Positions 1 through 7,885 of a DNA stretch of 64,000 nucleotides are shown piece after piece. Under the pieces are notes generated by a model. The model ran no database searches and was not told the DNA's origin. It saw nothing but the letters and a program-made list of their open reading frames with translations. Each line of letters opens with the position of its first letter. Position 1 is the first letter of the stretch. This DNA is from Gemmatimonadota bacterium (GTDB lineage: Bacteria > Gemmatimonadota > Gemmatimonadetes > Gemmatimonadales > Gemmatimonadaceae): the NCBI GenBank assembly GCA_026387915.1, contig JAPLKS010000005.1:1-64000 (forward strand), in the 5' to 3' direction. The translations under genes were made by a program, and so were the position numbers.

Positions 1-588
1 GCCATTGGTCCGCACGCCGCTGCACACATCCACGCCGAACGGCCGCACCACGTCCACCGCCTCGGCCACGTTCTCCGCCCGCAGGCCGCCGGCGAGGTAC
101 ACGGGGATGCCGACGGCCTGCACGATGGCGCGGCTCACCGCCCAATCGTGCGTGCGGCCGGTGCCGCCGAGCTCTTTGATTTTCGCCGCGGGATTGCCGG
201 AGTCGAGGAGAATGGCGTCCACCTCGGCGGCGATGGATTCCGCCTCGCGAATGCTTCCCTCCCCCGTCACGTGGATCACCTGCACGAGTTGTACGTGCGG
301 AATCAGATCGCGGAGCCGCGCGTGCGAACCCGGCACGAGCGCGTCAACGATCTGCACCGTGTTGGTGCCGGCGCGCATCACCTGTTGCGCGATGTCGTCG
401 GCGTCGAGCCGTGAGGTGAGCAGAAACTTCTGCAGATGCGTCGGCGCAGCCGCGGCGATCTCGGCAATCAGCTCATCGGGGATCGGCCCGGGCCCGCTCG
501 GCATCGCCGACACCAGCCCGATAGCATAGGCGCCGAGAGACGACGCGAGTTCAGCTTCGTCGAGCGACGCGATGCAGCACACTTTCAT
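1..588 (-). CDS. trpF: Phosphoribosylanthranilate isomerase (TrpF), 3' end cut by the window
   Basis: TrpF converts phosphoribosylanthranilate to the carboxyphenylamino-deoxyribulose intermediate of tryptophan synthesis, in the cytoplasm. The minus-strand frame begins MKVCCIAS, where the family has its general-base Cys. It then carries ILLDS followed by GGTGRTHDW, and later [13 protein letters not shown] and GVDVCSGV, the phosphate-binding end of the TIM barrel. About 195 codons are present; the C-terminus lies outside the window. I chose the ATG at 588 because it forms a TGATG overlap with the stop of the upstream lipoprotein gene; an in-frame ATG at 597 is the alternative. No other trp gene is visible, so this copy is either an orphan or the first visible part of a trp cluster to the left. 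The usual VQLHG motif is replaced by VQIVD, a mild divergence. Confidence 0.85.
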   Translation of the reverse strand, partial: MKVCCIASLDEAELASSLGAYAIGLVSAMPSGPGPIPDELIAEIAAAAPTHLQKFLLTSRLDADDIAQQVMRAGTNTVQIVDALVPGSHARLRDLIPHVQLVQVIHVTGEGSIREAESIAAEVDAILLDSGNPAAKIKELGGTGRTHDWAVSRAIVQAVGIPVYLAGGLRAENVAEAVDVVRPFGVDVCSGVRTNG

Positions 589-989
589 CACAGGCATTTG
601 AACACGCTGGCGGCGCTCCCTTTGGTGAGCGAATACGTGCCGATCGTGATCGCCGAATCGGTCCGGGTGACGGTCAGCGACATGCTCGTGCCGGTAATGC
701 GGCCGTCGTAGAGCGCGGGGAACGACGGGAGCACCTCGCCATCGCGCACGGGGCCGCCGTGTTCACGCACCCATACGCCCGACGCGCTGAAGAGGCCGTC
801 GGACGACGGGGTGAGCGCGCCCGTGAACGCGCCGTGTGCACAGTCGAACTCGGCGGTACCGCCCTGCGCCGTGACCGTGAGCGCGATGTGCTGGCCGCCC
901 CAGCTACCGACCGGGTCGGCGGGCGCGGTGGTGTCGCTGCAGGCGGCCGCGCCGAGGAATGCGGTGCACAGCACGGTGCGGCGGATCAC
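588..989 (-). CDS. Small putative lipoprotein of unknown function
   Basis: About 133 residues. The N-terminus [18 protein letters not shown] has basic residues, a short hydrophobic core and a Cys preceded by small residues, which looks like a lipoprotein signal peptide. The mature part is short, beta-prone and Gly/Thr rich ([18 protein letters not shown], then a C-terminal [11 protein letters not shown] strand pair). It resembles the small beta-sandwich lipoproteins common in this kind of genome, but I recognise no family. The GTG start at 989 overlaps the upstream methyltransferase stop as GTGA; a longer frame reaching 1118 would run far into that gene and is unlikely. Its own stop overlaps the trpF start. 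Coupled translation of the three genes is likely; a functional link is not evident. Confidence 0.6.
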   Translation of the reverse strand: MIRRTVLCTAFLGAAACSDTTAPADPVGSWGGQHIALTVTAQGGTAEFDCAHGAFTGALTPSSDGLFSASGVWVREHGGPVRDGEVLPSFPALYDGRITGTSMSLTVTRTDSAITIGTYSLTKGSAASVFKCL

Positions 990-1645
990 CCTGTCGCGCG
1001 CTCCAGCGCCGCGGTCATCGGCCGCAGTTCGCTGCCCACGTAGCAGTGCATGCCGACGCTGGTGAGCCCCGCGCGGCGGAACGCGCTGCGATACTCGGCC
1101 GGCGACCGATGGTGCCACGCCTTGCGATCACCCTCGATCTCGTCAGCCGTGGTGTACGCCTCTAGATATGTCACGCCTCCGAGGAGCTCGGCGATGGCGC
1201 GCAGTCCGCGGGTAAGCTCGCGGGGCGGCACGTACTGTAGCACGTCGCAACACACGATAAGATCGAACGGGCCCTCGAGTCCGAGTTCATCGAGCGTGCC
1301 GAAGGTACCTGCGCGGATGTTGCGCGTGCGGCCGAAGCGCTGACGCACATACTCGCTCGAGTCAACGCCGGTGTACTGAAGCCCTCGGTGACCCGCGAGC
1401 AGCGGCGCGCGCCAGGTGCCTTCGCCGCAGCCTACATCGAGAACGGTCTTCACGGGCCGCTGGAGGAGCGCTTCGGCGATTCCGACGACCATGGCCGCCT
1501 TCCGCTTGACCGCTGCGCGCGTGGCCACGCGCGCTTTAGGGTCGCGGTACCAGCGATCGAAGTACGCTTGGTCGTAGGCTTTACCGGCTTTACCGGCTTT
1601 ACCGGCTTTACCGGCTTTACCGGCTTTACCGGCTTTACCGCTCAT
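986..1645 (-). CDS. Class I SAM-dependent methyltransferase with Gly-Lys-Ala repeat tail
   Basis: 219 residues. After an N-terminal tail made of seven GKA repeats (residues 3-23), the protein has a Rossmann-type methyltransferase fold: motif I VLDVGCGEGTW near residue 67, an acidic residue ending strand 2 (YTGVDSSEY), and the post-motif segment DVLQYVPPREL. No substrate-specific domain is visible, so the methylated molecule is unknown. The ATG at 1645 precedes the repeat. The gene lies 45 bases after the DsrE-like gene and overlaps the lipoprotein gene by 4 bases. The repeat tail is basic and probably disordered; it may help bind nucleic acid or membrane, which is inference only. Confidence 0.75.
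   Translation of the reverse strand: MSGKAGKAGKAGKAGKAGKAGKAYDQAYFDRWYRDPKARVATRAAVKRKAAMVVGIAEALLQRPVKTVLDVGCGEGTWRAPLLAGHRGLQYTGVDSSEYVRQRFGRTRNIRAGTFGTLDELGLEGPFDLIVCCDVLQYVPPRELTRGLRAIAELLGGVTYLEAYTTADEIEGDRKAWHHRSPAEYRSAFRRAGLTSVGMHCYVGSELRPMTAALERATG
1577..1639. repeat. Seven perfect 9-bp tandem repeats inside a methyltransferase gene
   Basis: The plus-strand unit GGCTTTACC is repeated seven times without change. On the coding (minus) strand each unit is GGTAAAGCC, encoding Gly-Lys-Ala. Because the unit is a multiple of three, slippage would change tail length without a frameshift. Confidence 0.97.
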
Positions 1646-1690
1646 GCGACACGCACTCCCGTGTCTGCGTGCCGCACGAGGCCCACCGAC

Positions 1691-2392
1691 TCACGTGGCG
1701 CGAATGAAGTGGCAGCCGGCTTCCTGCGCGCGCGCCACGGCAAAGATCCCCGAGGGCTGGCGAATGACGCCTGGCACGAGCGAGGCAGCAATGAGCGTGC
1801 GCGCTTCTTCCACTGGCATATTCGCTTCTTTGGCGAGAATGCCGGCGTTGCGCATCAAGGCGAGGTTGCAGGCGAGCACAATCACGCCGCGCGCCATCAG
1901 CGCATCCAGCGCACCTTCGCGGAGGACGCTCGCGTGCTTGTCGTCGGCCTTGATGTTGATGAACGGGTTCCGCGAGGAGGTCTCCCCCGTGGTGGGGTCC
2001 TTCATTTTGCCCTTTTCGCCGAGCTTCATTTTGTCCCACATGTTGTCGTTGAGCACGACGCTCATGGCGCCGTGTCGCACGACAATCACCACAGCCATGT
2101 CGGCGTCGGTGGTCTTGTAGACGTCCGCATAACCGCGCAGATACGTGAGCGCGTTGTTCTCGGCGAGGCCGTCCGTCACCTCGGGTTGGTCGAACACCAT
2201 TTTGTGCTTGGCTTTTTCCACGCGATCGACCCACGCCAAGTCCCATCCACCCTGCGGGGCCGGGTAGTCGGGAAACGAGCGCGCCTGCGCAAAGAGTTCG
2301 CCGGCCGTGAGTGTGGCGGCCAGCGCCGCAGTACCGCCGGCGACCGTGGCAATGAAGCCGCGACGATTGGTGGGGGAATCGGCGTTCGACAC
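1691..2392 (-). CDS. Tat-exported DsrE/F-like protein, paralogue of the gene at 50397
   Basis: 233 residues with a twin-arginine signal (NRRGFIATVAGGTAALAATL), so it is probably exported folded to the periplasm. The mature part looks like the DsrE/DsrF-like fold: a strand with VVIVVRHGAM, a helix-rich middle, and LMARGVIVLACNLAL, where DsrE-type proteins have a conserved Cys on the loop after a strand. The C-terminus ends PSGIFAVARAQEAGC. The same layout and C-terminal motif recur in the paralogue at 50397-51089. The start is GTG at 2392. DsrE relatives handle sulfur transfer in the cytoplasm; the role of Tat-exported versions is not known to me. It sits between lspA (85 bases upstream) and the methyltransferase. 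Confidence 0.7.
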   Translation of the reverse strand: MSNADSPTNRRGFIATVAGGTAALAATLTAGELFAQARSFPDYPAPQGGWDLAWVDRVEKAKHKMVFDQPEVTDGLAENNALTYLRGYADVYKTTDADMAVVIVVRHGAMSVVLNDNMWDKMKLGEKGKMKDPTTGETSSRNPFINIKADDKHASVLREGALDALMARGVIVLACNLALMRNAGILAKEANMPVEEARTLIAASLVPGVIRQPSGIFAVARAQEAGCHFIRAT

Positions 2393-2477
2393 GACGACCT
2401 CTGGGTGGTGGGGCGCAGCGGGACCGCTCTCTCTACGAAACGAACGGCTGGATTGCTGGACGAGTGGTACGGCTTAC

Positions 2478-2984
2478 TTATTCTGGCGGCCGAGGCTGGC
2501 GCCACATGAGGAGCGCGAGCAGCGCGGCGCCCACGGTGACACCCATGTCCGCCACGTTGAACGTCCAAAAACGCCAGCCGGACGTTCCCACATCAATAAA
2601 GTCCACGACGCCGCGGGCCGAGCGCAGACGGTCGAGCAGATTGCCAAGCGCGCCGGCGGCGATCAGCGCCAGCGCCGCGGCCTGCCAGCCGTCACGATCA
2701 TCGGTTTCGCGGTACATGCGGAAAATCACGAACAGCATGACCGCGGCGATCACCGTAAAGGCGACCCGCGACGACTGGCCCAGCGAGAAATTCATCGCCG
2801 CGCCGGTGTTATACGTGAGGGTAAAGCGGAAAAACTCGCCCAGCACGGAACGTGGCACGTGCAGCGCCAAGGAGTCCTCGGCGATGCGCTTGGTCACGAA
2901 ATCGGCCGCCACCCAACTGACAAACAACGGCCAGAAGGTGCGCACTCGGATGGGAAAGCGGGGAGAGTAGCTGGAGCCAGTCAT
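2478..2984 (-). CDS. lspA: Lipoprotein signal peptidase (signal peptidase II)
   Basis: 168 residues, usual length. LspA cleaves diacylated prolipoproteins ahead of the lipidated Cys in the inner membrane. Conserved blocks are present: NTGAAMNF, GALGNLLDRL with VVDFID, and TFNVADMGVTVG. The two catalytic aspartates lie in VVDF and FNVAD. Four hydrophobic segments are seen, as expected. The ATG start at 2984 is only 46 bases from the divergent hrpB start, so the two promoters must lie in or overlap this short gap. Several predicted lipoproteins in the window (588, 16867, 21709, 63824) would be substrates. Confidence 0.95.
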   Translation of the reverse strand: MTGSSYSPRFPIRVRTFWPLFVSWVAADFVTKRIAEDSLALHVPRSVLGEFFRFTLTYNTGAAMNFSLGQSSRVAFTVIAAVMLFVIFRMYRETDDRDGWQAAALALIAAGALGNLLDRLRSARGVVDFIDVGTSGWRFWTFNVADMGVTVGAALLALLMWRQPRPPE

Positions 2985-3030
2985 GGAAGGAGTTGGCCGT
3001 ACGCCGTAGCGCCGACGTTAAGTTTCGATC

Positions 3031-5532
3031 GTGTTCCCGACGCCATTGCCCATCGACGCGGTGCTTGCCGCCCTCAGCGAGACGCTGGTGGCCGGCACCC
3101 GTGCCGTACTCCAGGCGCCTCCGGGTGCTGGGAAAACTACTCGGGTGCCGCTCGCTCTGCTCAAGTCGCCGTGGCTGGGGGCGCAAAAGATTGTCATGCT
3201 TGAGCCCCGGCGGCTGGCAGCCCGTGCCGCCGCGCGCTTTATGGCAGCCTCGCTCGGCGAGGAGGTGGGGGGCACTGTTGGCTACCGCGTGCGCGGGGAC
3301 AGCCGCGTGAGCCGTCGCACGCGCATTGAGGTGGTGACGGAGGGGGTGCTCACGCGGCTGATTCAGGACGACCCGTCGCTCGAGGGGATTGGGCTCGTGG
3401 TGTTCGATGAGTTTCACGAGCGGAATCTCGTGGCGGATCTTGGGTTGGCGCTTGCGTTGCAATCCGCAGAGTTGCTACGCCCCGACCTGCGGTTGCTCGC
3501 CATGTCGGCCACGCTCGACGGAGAAGCGGTGGCGCGACTTCTCGGCGGTGCGCCGGTGATTACGAGTCAGGGGCGTGCGTACCCCGTGGAAACGGTGTAT
3601 GTGCCGCGTCGCGCGGATGTGTGGATTGAGCCAGCAATTGCGACGGTGGTGGAACGCGCGCTTGCAGCTCACGAGGGAGATGTGCTGGTATTTCTTCCGG
3701 GTGCGGCAGAAATACGTCGTACCGCCTCGGCACTCGCGGGGCGCTTACTCCCGCCGCGCACGAGCATCTACACGCTCCACGGCACCCTGCCGCTCGAGGA
3801 ACAAGACCGCGCGATTGCGCCGAGCCCGCCCGGCTGCCGCAAAGTTGTGCTCGCAACGTCGGTAGCGGAAACGAGTTTGACCATCGAGGGAGTCCGCGTG
3901 GTGGTGGATAGCGGGCTCGCGCGAGTGCCACGTTTTTCGGCGCGGTCGGGCATGCAACGACTCGAGACGGTGCGCGTCTCGCAGGACTCGGCGGAACAGC
4001 GACGCGGCCGAGCCGGACGCCTGGCTGCAGGCTACTGCTATCGTCTGTGGAGCGAAGGGGAACATGCCTCGTTGCCCGAGCGGCGACCGCCTGAAATTCT
4101 CGAAGCGGACCTCGCGCCGCTCGCGCTGGAGCTTGCTGCGGCAGGAATCGACGACCCCGCGACACTCGCCTGGATAGACGCGCCGCCGGCGGGAACGTAT
4201 GCACAGGCCCGCGCGCTTCTCGCGTCGCTCGGTGCGCTCGATGCCGGGTTGCGGATCACGCCGCACGGGCGGCGCATGGCGGGTGTGGGGATTCATCCGC
4301 GGCTGGCGCATCTCGTGATTCGCGGCATGGAGATGCAGTGCGGTGCCCTCGCGTGCGATGTGGCGGCACTCCTCGCCGAACGCGATCTGTTGCGCGGCGA
4401 CGCGGCGCGCGGTGATCCGGACTTACGCACGCGAGTGGAACTGCTCCGCGCGCCCGGCGCGGAGCACGACGCGCGCGTGGACCGTGGCCGACTCTTTCAG
4501 ATTCGTGACGAAGCGCGGCGACTGCGCGGCGAACTCGGCGTGCGCGGCGACGCAGAGGATGTCGATCGCGACGCGCGGTGCGGTGACCTCGTGGCGCTGG
4601 CGTACCCGGACCGCGTGGCGCTCTCGCGCGGCGGGCGCACGCGGTTTGTGATGCGCAATGGCCGCGGCGCCAAGGTGGACGACGCCTCACCGCTCGCGGG
4701 CGCGCCTTGCCTCGCTATTGGCGATACCGACGGCGACGGAGGTGAAGCCAAGGTGTACCGCGCGGTGCCGTTGACGCGCGAGCAACTCGAGACGCTGTTT
4801 GCCTCAGACATTGAGCGCGAAGATGTGGTGGAGATTGACGACGCCACGGGTGCCGTGCGGGCCATCACGCGCGAGCGTCTTGGCGCCCTCGTGCTGCGCG
4901 AACGCCCGCAGCGCGAACCGAATGCCGATGCGATGCGCCGCGCGATGCTGGACGCGGTGCGCCGCGCTGGCGTGGCCGCGTTGCCGTGGAGCGACGGTGC
5001 GCAACGTACGCGCGAGCGCATGGCCTTCGTGCGTACGATCCATGCGGATTGGCCAGACGTCTCCGACGACTCGCTGCTCGCCGACCTCGACCAGTGGCTC
5101 GGCACGCACCTCAACGGCGTGCGCAAGCGCGCCGACCTCGCCAAGCTCGACCTCGGTACCTTTCTGCTCGACCTCCTCGACTGGAAGCAACGGGCCGCGC
5201 TCGATTCGCTGGCGCCCACGCATCTCACGGTGCCGAGCGGGTCGCGGATTCCGGTGGATTACGCCGATCCGGAGAGCCCTGCCCTGTCTGTGCGATTGCA
5301 GGAAATGTTTGGGGCGTCGGACACGCCGCGTGTCGGGGGCGAGCGAGTGGCCGTCACACTCCATCTGCTTTCCCCTGCCCATCGGCCGGTGCAGGTGACA
5401 CGGGATCTCGCTGGGTTTTGGCGCAGTTCGTATTTCGACGTGCGGAAGGATATGCGGGGGCGGTACCCGCGGCACTATTGGCCCGACGACCCGCTGCAGG
5501 CCGAGCCGACGAAGCGCGCCAAGCCGCGGTAA
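3031..5532 (+). CDS. hrpB: ATP-dependent RNA helicase HrpB (DEAH box)
   Basis: 833 residues, normal for HrpB. Order: helicase ATP-binding domain with Walker A APPGAGKTT (residues 29-37) and box II DEFH (126-129); helicase C-terminal domain with LATSVAETSLTIEGV and arginine-finger motif QRRGRAGR (about 323-330); a HA2-like helical region; and an HrpB-specific C-terminus with PVDYADPESPALSVRLQEMFG and the terminal RYPRHYWPDDP typical of the family. HrpB is a superfamily 2 RNA helicase of the cytoplasm with a poorly defined cellular role. The start is GTG at 3031, which leaves a normal N-terminus. Divergent from lspA. Confidence 0.95.
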   Translation: MFPTPLPIDAVLAALSETLVAGTRAVLQAPPGAGKTTRVPLALLKSPWLGAQKIVMLEPRRLAARAAARFMAASLGEEVGGTVGYRVRGDSRVSRRTRIEVVTEGVLTRLIQDDPSLEGIGLVVFDEFHERNLVADLGLALALQSAELLRPDLRLLAMSATLDGEAVARLLGGAPVITSQGRAYPVETVYVPRRADVWIEPAIATVVERALAAHEGDVLVFLPGAAEIRRTASALAGRLLPPRTSIYTLHGTLPLEEQDRAIAPSPPGCRKVVLATSVAETSLTIEGVRVVVDSGLARVPRFSARSGMQRLETVRVSQDSAEQRRGRAGRLAAGYCYRLWSEGEHASLPERRPPEILEADLAPLALELAAAGIDDPATLAWIDAPPAGTYAQARALLASLGALDAGLRITPHGRRMAGVGIHPRLAHLVIRGMEMQCGALACDVAALLAERDLLRGDAARGDPDLRTRVELLRAPGAEHDARVDRGRLFQIRDEARRLRGELGVRGDAEDVDRDARCGDLVALAYPDRVALSRGGRTRFVMRNGRGAKVDDASPLAGAPCLAIGDTDGDGGEAKVYRAVPLTREQLETLFASDIEREDVVEIDDATGAVRAITRERLGALVLRERPQREPNADAMRRAMLDAVRRAGVAALPWSDGAQRTRERMAFVRTIHADWPDVSDDSLLADLDQWLGTHLNGVRKRADLAKLDLGTFLLDLLDWKQRAALDSLAPTHLTVPSGSRIPVDYADPESPALSVRLQEMFGASDTPRVGGERVAVTLHLLSPAHRPVQVTRDLAGFWRSSYFDVRKDMRGRYPRHYWPDDPLQAEPTKRAKPR

Positions 5533-5577
5533 CGGCCGCCGTTTCGCTCGTTGGCGCGCCGCCAAACCGGCGCCCGA

Positions 5578-5603
5578 GCGGCACCGTGCTAGATCGGTGC
5601 CGC
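5578..5603. terminator. Hairpin after hrpB
   Basis: Perfect 9-bp stem (GCGGCACCG with its complement) and an 8-base loop, 45 bases after the hrpB stop. No T-run follows, so an intrinsic terminator is only possible. Confidence 0.4.
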
Positions 5604-5653
5604 AGGGGTGCGGGAGCCGTGTTGGAGCCGTGTCGGCAGGGCGCGTGGTGGGG

Positions 5654-5659
5654 TATTTT
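5654..5659 (+). promoter_or_regulatory. Possible -10 element for a leaderless Omp85 transcript
   Basis: TATTTT lies six bases ahead of the ATG at 5666, and no Shine-Dalgarno sequence is visible between them. If this is the -10 box, transcription would start at or next to the start codon. The -35 region is not convincing. Confidence 0.25.
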
Positions 5660-5665
5660 TACTCT

Positions 5666-7885
5666 ATGGTATTCGCGCGCCCCCGGCTCCGCCTCGTATT
5701 GGCAGCGATGCTGCTCGCCAGCGCATGGCCGCAGACGGTGCGCGCGCAGCGGATTGCGTGCACCGCGCGCCATCCGATGGTGGACGCGGTGGCCATCACC
5801 GGCAATGCGCGCATTTCGACGAGCGACCTTGAGCCGGTCATCCGCACCGAGCGTACGGGGCTTTGGCGGCGCTGGTTTGGATGGAACACGGGCACCCTCA
5901 CCTGCCTCGACACTATTGAGTTGCGCTCCGATGCGGCGAATATCGCCGCGTTCTATGATTCGCGCGGCTACGCCGGCACTCGGGTCCAGAGCGCCGTCAC
6001 CCGACGCGGCGACAAACGCGCGCAGGTGACGTTTGTGGTGCGCGAGGGGAATGCGGTTCGTATTGACTCTGTCGTCGTGGCAGGATTGCCGGTTGAGGCG
6101 GCCGATGCCCGCGCGATTCAGCAACGCTTGCTACGGACGGTGTACGACGATTCGGTATTGAAGTTTGTGCGCGACTCGGTGCAGCAGTTGGTGAAGGAGG
6201 CGGGCTTCGCGCATGCGCGAGAGCCGCTCGACTCAAGCCGGCGCGACACGACGGCGCACCGCGGCACCGTGCACTTCGTGTTCCGCCCAGGACCGGTGAC
6301 GCGCATTGGAACGATTGCCATTCGCTTCTCCGATTCCACGCGTGCCCCTGCGCTCTCGGCAGACGCTGTGCGCGCGTTGCTGCGGGTGCATAGTGGTGAT
6401 CGCCTCGACTCGCGTGAAGTCGCCACGAGTCAGCGCGACCTCTACGCCACGGAGCTGTACCGCACGGTGCGTATTGACAACGTGCCTGTGGACAGCACGC
6501 ACGATTCGCTGGTGGTGCAACTGGCTGAAGGAGACCGACGTCGCCTGCGCACCACGGTGGGATGGGCCACCCTCGATTGTTTTCGCGCCTCAGCACGACT
6601 GGTGGAACAGAATCTCGCCAACACGGGCAACCGTCTTGAAGTCACGGCGAAGCTGTCGAAGATCGGTATGGCGCATCCGTTCGGCGGATTCTCCGGATTG
6701 TGCGCGTCGGAAACGCGCGACGACCCGTTCAGCCGCAACCTGAACTACTACGCGGGTGCGACGCTGAATCTGCGCGGCGTGCTGGGCGCACAGTTGCGCC
6801 CGAGCCTCACGCTGTTCACGGAACGGCGCTCCGAACCCTTTGCGTATCAGCAGCAGACAGACGTCGGTGTGATTGCTGCCGTGACGCGCGAACTCGGCAC
6901 GCGGCTCGTTGGCACAGCGCAGTACCAATACGTGGACGGCAAAACGGTGGCGGACCGGTCGGTGAGCTGCACGACCTTCGGGTTCTGCCGTCTCGAAGAT
7001 CTCACGAGCTTTGTGCTCCCGAGTCCCGTGCATACGATTGGCGGCTCACTCGCGCGAAATCCGTTGTTGCCCACGAGCGACCCCGACCACGGGTATCGCT
7101 GGCAAGTGGAGCTGCGCTACGGGCACACGCAGATTTCGCGCATCCTTCCCCTCGACTTTGCGCACATTCAGGGCGAGGCCGCGTCATACCGAGCCCTCGG
7201 CGACAATCTCGTGCTGGCCACTCGCGTACAGGCTGGGTTTGTCTTTGCGCCGAGTGATCGTTCGGTATTGTTGCCGCCACAGGAGCGGTTTTATGCCGGC
7301 GGGCAGAACACGGTGCGCGGCTTCGGGCAGAATCAACTTGGCCCCGGTTCATACATCGTTGATTCGTATGTGACGCGCACGCTCGCCGATGGCACGGTCG
7401 TGGGTGAGGCTGGTGCAGCAAGTTCGGTGTTGCGCATTGCCCCCAGCGGCGGCAACGCCATGTGGGTGGCGAATATTGAACTGCGCGCACGGCGCGGCTG
7501 GCCCGCCGACTTGTTGCACTGGGCCGCGTTCGTCGATGCTGGGCAAGTATGGAATTCCAACGATGTGTTTAGCGTGCTCAATGCGAAGCCGCGCGTCACA
7601 CCAGGACTCGGCGTGCGACTCGTGACGCCCATCGGGCCATTCCGTGTGGACGTGGGATACAATCCGTATCCGCTGGCCTCAGGTCCCGCGTTTTACGTGG
7701 TGGGTGGTGATCTCGCGAAAGGAGTACTCGGCACGGTCACCTGCGTGAGCCCCGGCACCACTGATCCGCTCCCCGGGAGCACGCATGCGGCCGCGCTGAG
7801 CTGCCCCGTGACATTTACGCCGCTCAAGCGCGGCGGACTGCTCCCGCGCCTCGCGTTCCACTTCAGCATTGGGAATGCGTTTTGA
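5666..7885 (+). CDS. Omp85-family outer-membrane protein (TamA/BamA-like)
   Basis: 739 residues from the ATG at 5666, which opens a clean Sec signal peptide ending VRAQ; an upstream in-frame ATG at 5597 would add 23 residues without signal character. After the signal come POTRA-type repeats (roughly residues 30-310, with typical VDAVAITGNARIS and RIDSVVVAGLP openings) and then a 16-strand surface-antigen barrel with the family motif NTVRGFG in the loop that enters the barrel lumen. The chain ends in aromatic F (SIGNAF), a beta-signal. Such proteins insert barrels or help export to the outer membrane. The stop overlaps the TamB start by 4 bases, which favours a TamA-type role over the housekeeping BamA. 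Confidence 0.88.
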   Translation: MVFARPRLRLVLAAMLLASAWPQTVRAQRIACTARHPMVDAVAITGNARISTSDLEPVIRTERTGLWRRWFGWNTGTLTCLDTIELRSDAANIAAFYDSRGYAGTRVQSAVTRRGDKRAQVTFVVREGNAVRIDSVVVAGLPVEAADARAIQQRLLRTVYDDSVLKFVRDSVQQLVKEAGFAHAREPLDSSRRDTTAHRGTVHFVFRPGPVTRIGTIAIRFSDSTRAPALSADAVRALLRVHSGDRLDSREVATSQRDLYATELYRTVRIDNVPVDSTHDSLVVQLAEGDRRRLRTTVGWATLDCFRASARLVEQNLANTGNRLEVTAKLSKIGMAHPFGGFSGLCASETRDDPFSRNLNYYAGATLNLRGVLGAQLRPSLTLFTERRSEPFAYQQQTDVGVIAAVTRELGTRLVGTAQYQYVDGKTVADRSVSCTTFGFCRLEDLTSFVLPSPVHTIGGSLARNPLLPTSDPDHGYRWQVELRYGHTQISRILPLDFAHIQGEAASYRALGDNLVLATRVQAGFVFAPSDRSVLLPPQERFYAGGQNTVRGFGQNQLGPGSYIVDSYVTRTLADGTVVGEAGAASSVLRIAPSGGNAMWVANIELRARRGWPADLLHWAAFVDAGQVWNSNDVFSVLNAKPRVTPGLGVRLVTPIGPFRVDVGYNPYPLASGPAFYVVGGDLAKGVLGTVTCVSPGTTDPLPGSTHAAALSCPVTFTPLKRGGLLPRLAFHFSIGNAF

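Noticed and set aside
1577-1639. CRISPR-like array
   Set aside because: Nine-base units without spacers, inside a coding frame, cannot be CRISPR.
1388-2509. Long plus-strand ORF with GFT repeats
   Set aside because: It is the antisense reading of the methyltransferase GKA repeat and the DsrE-like gene; composition is Arg/His rich without a family.
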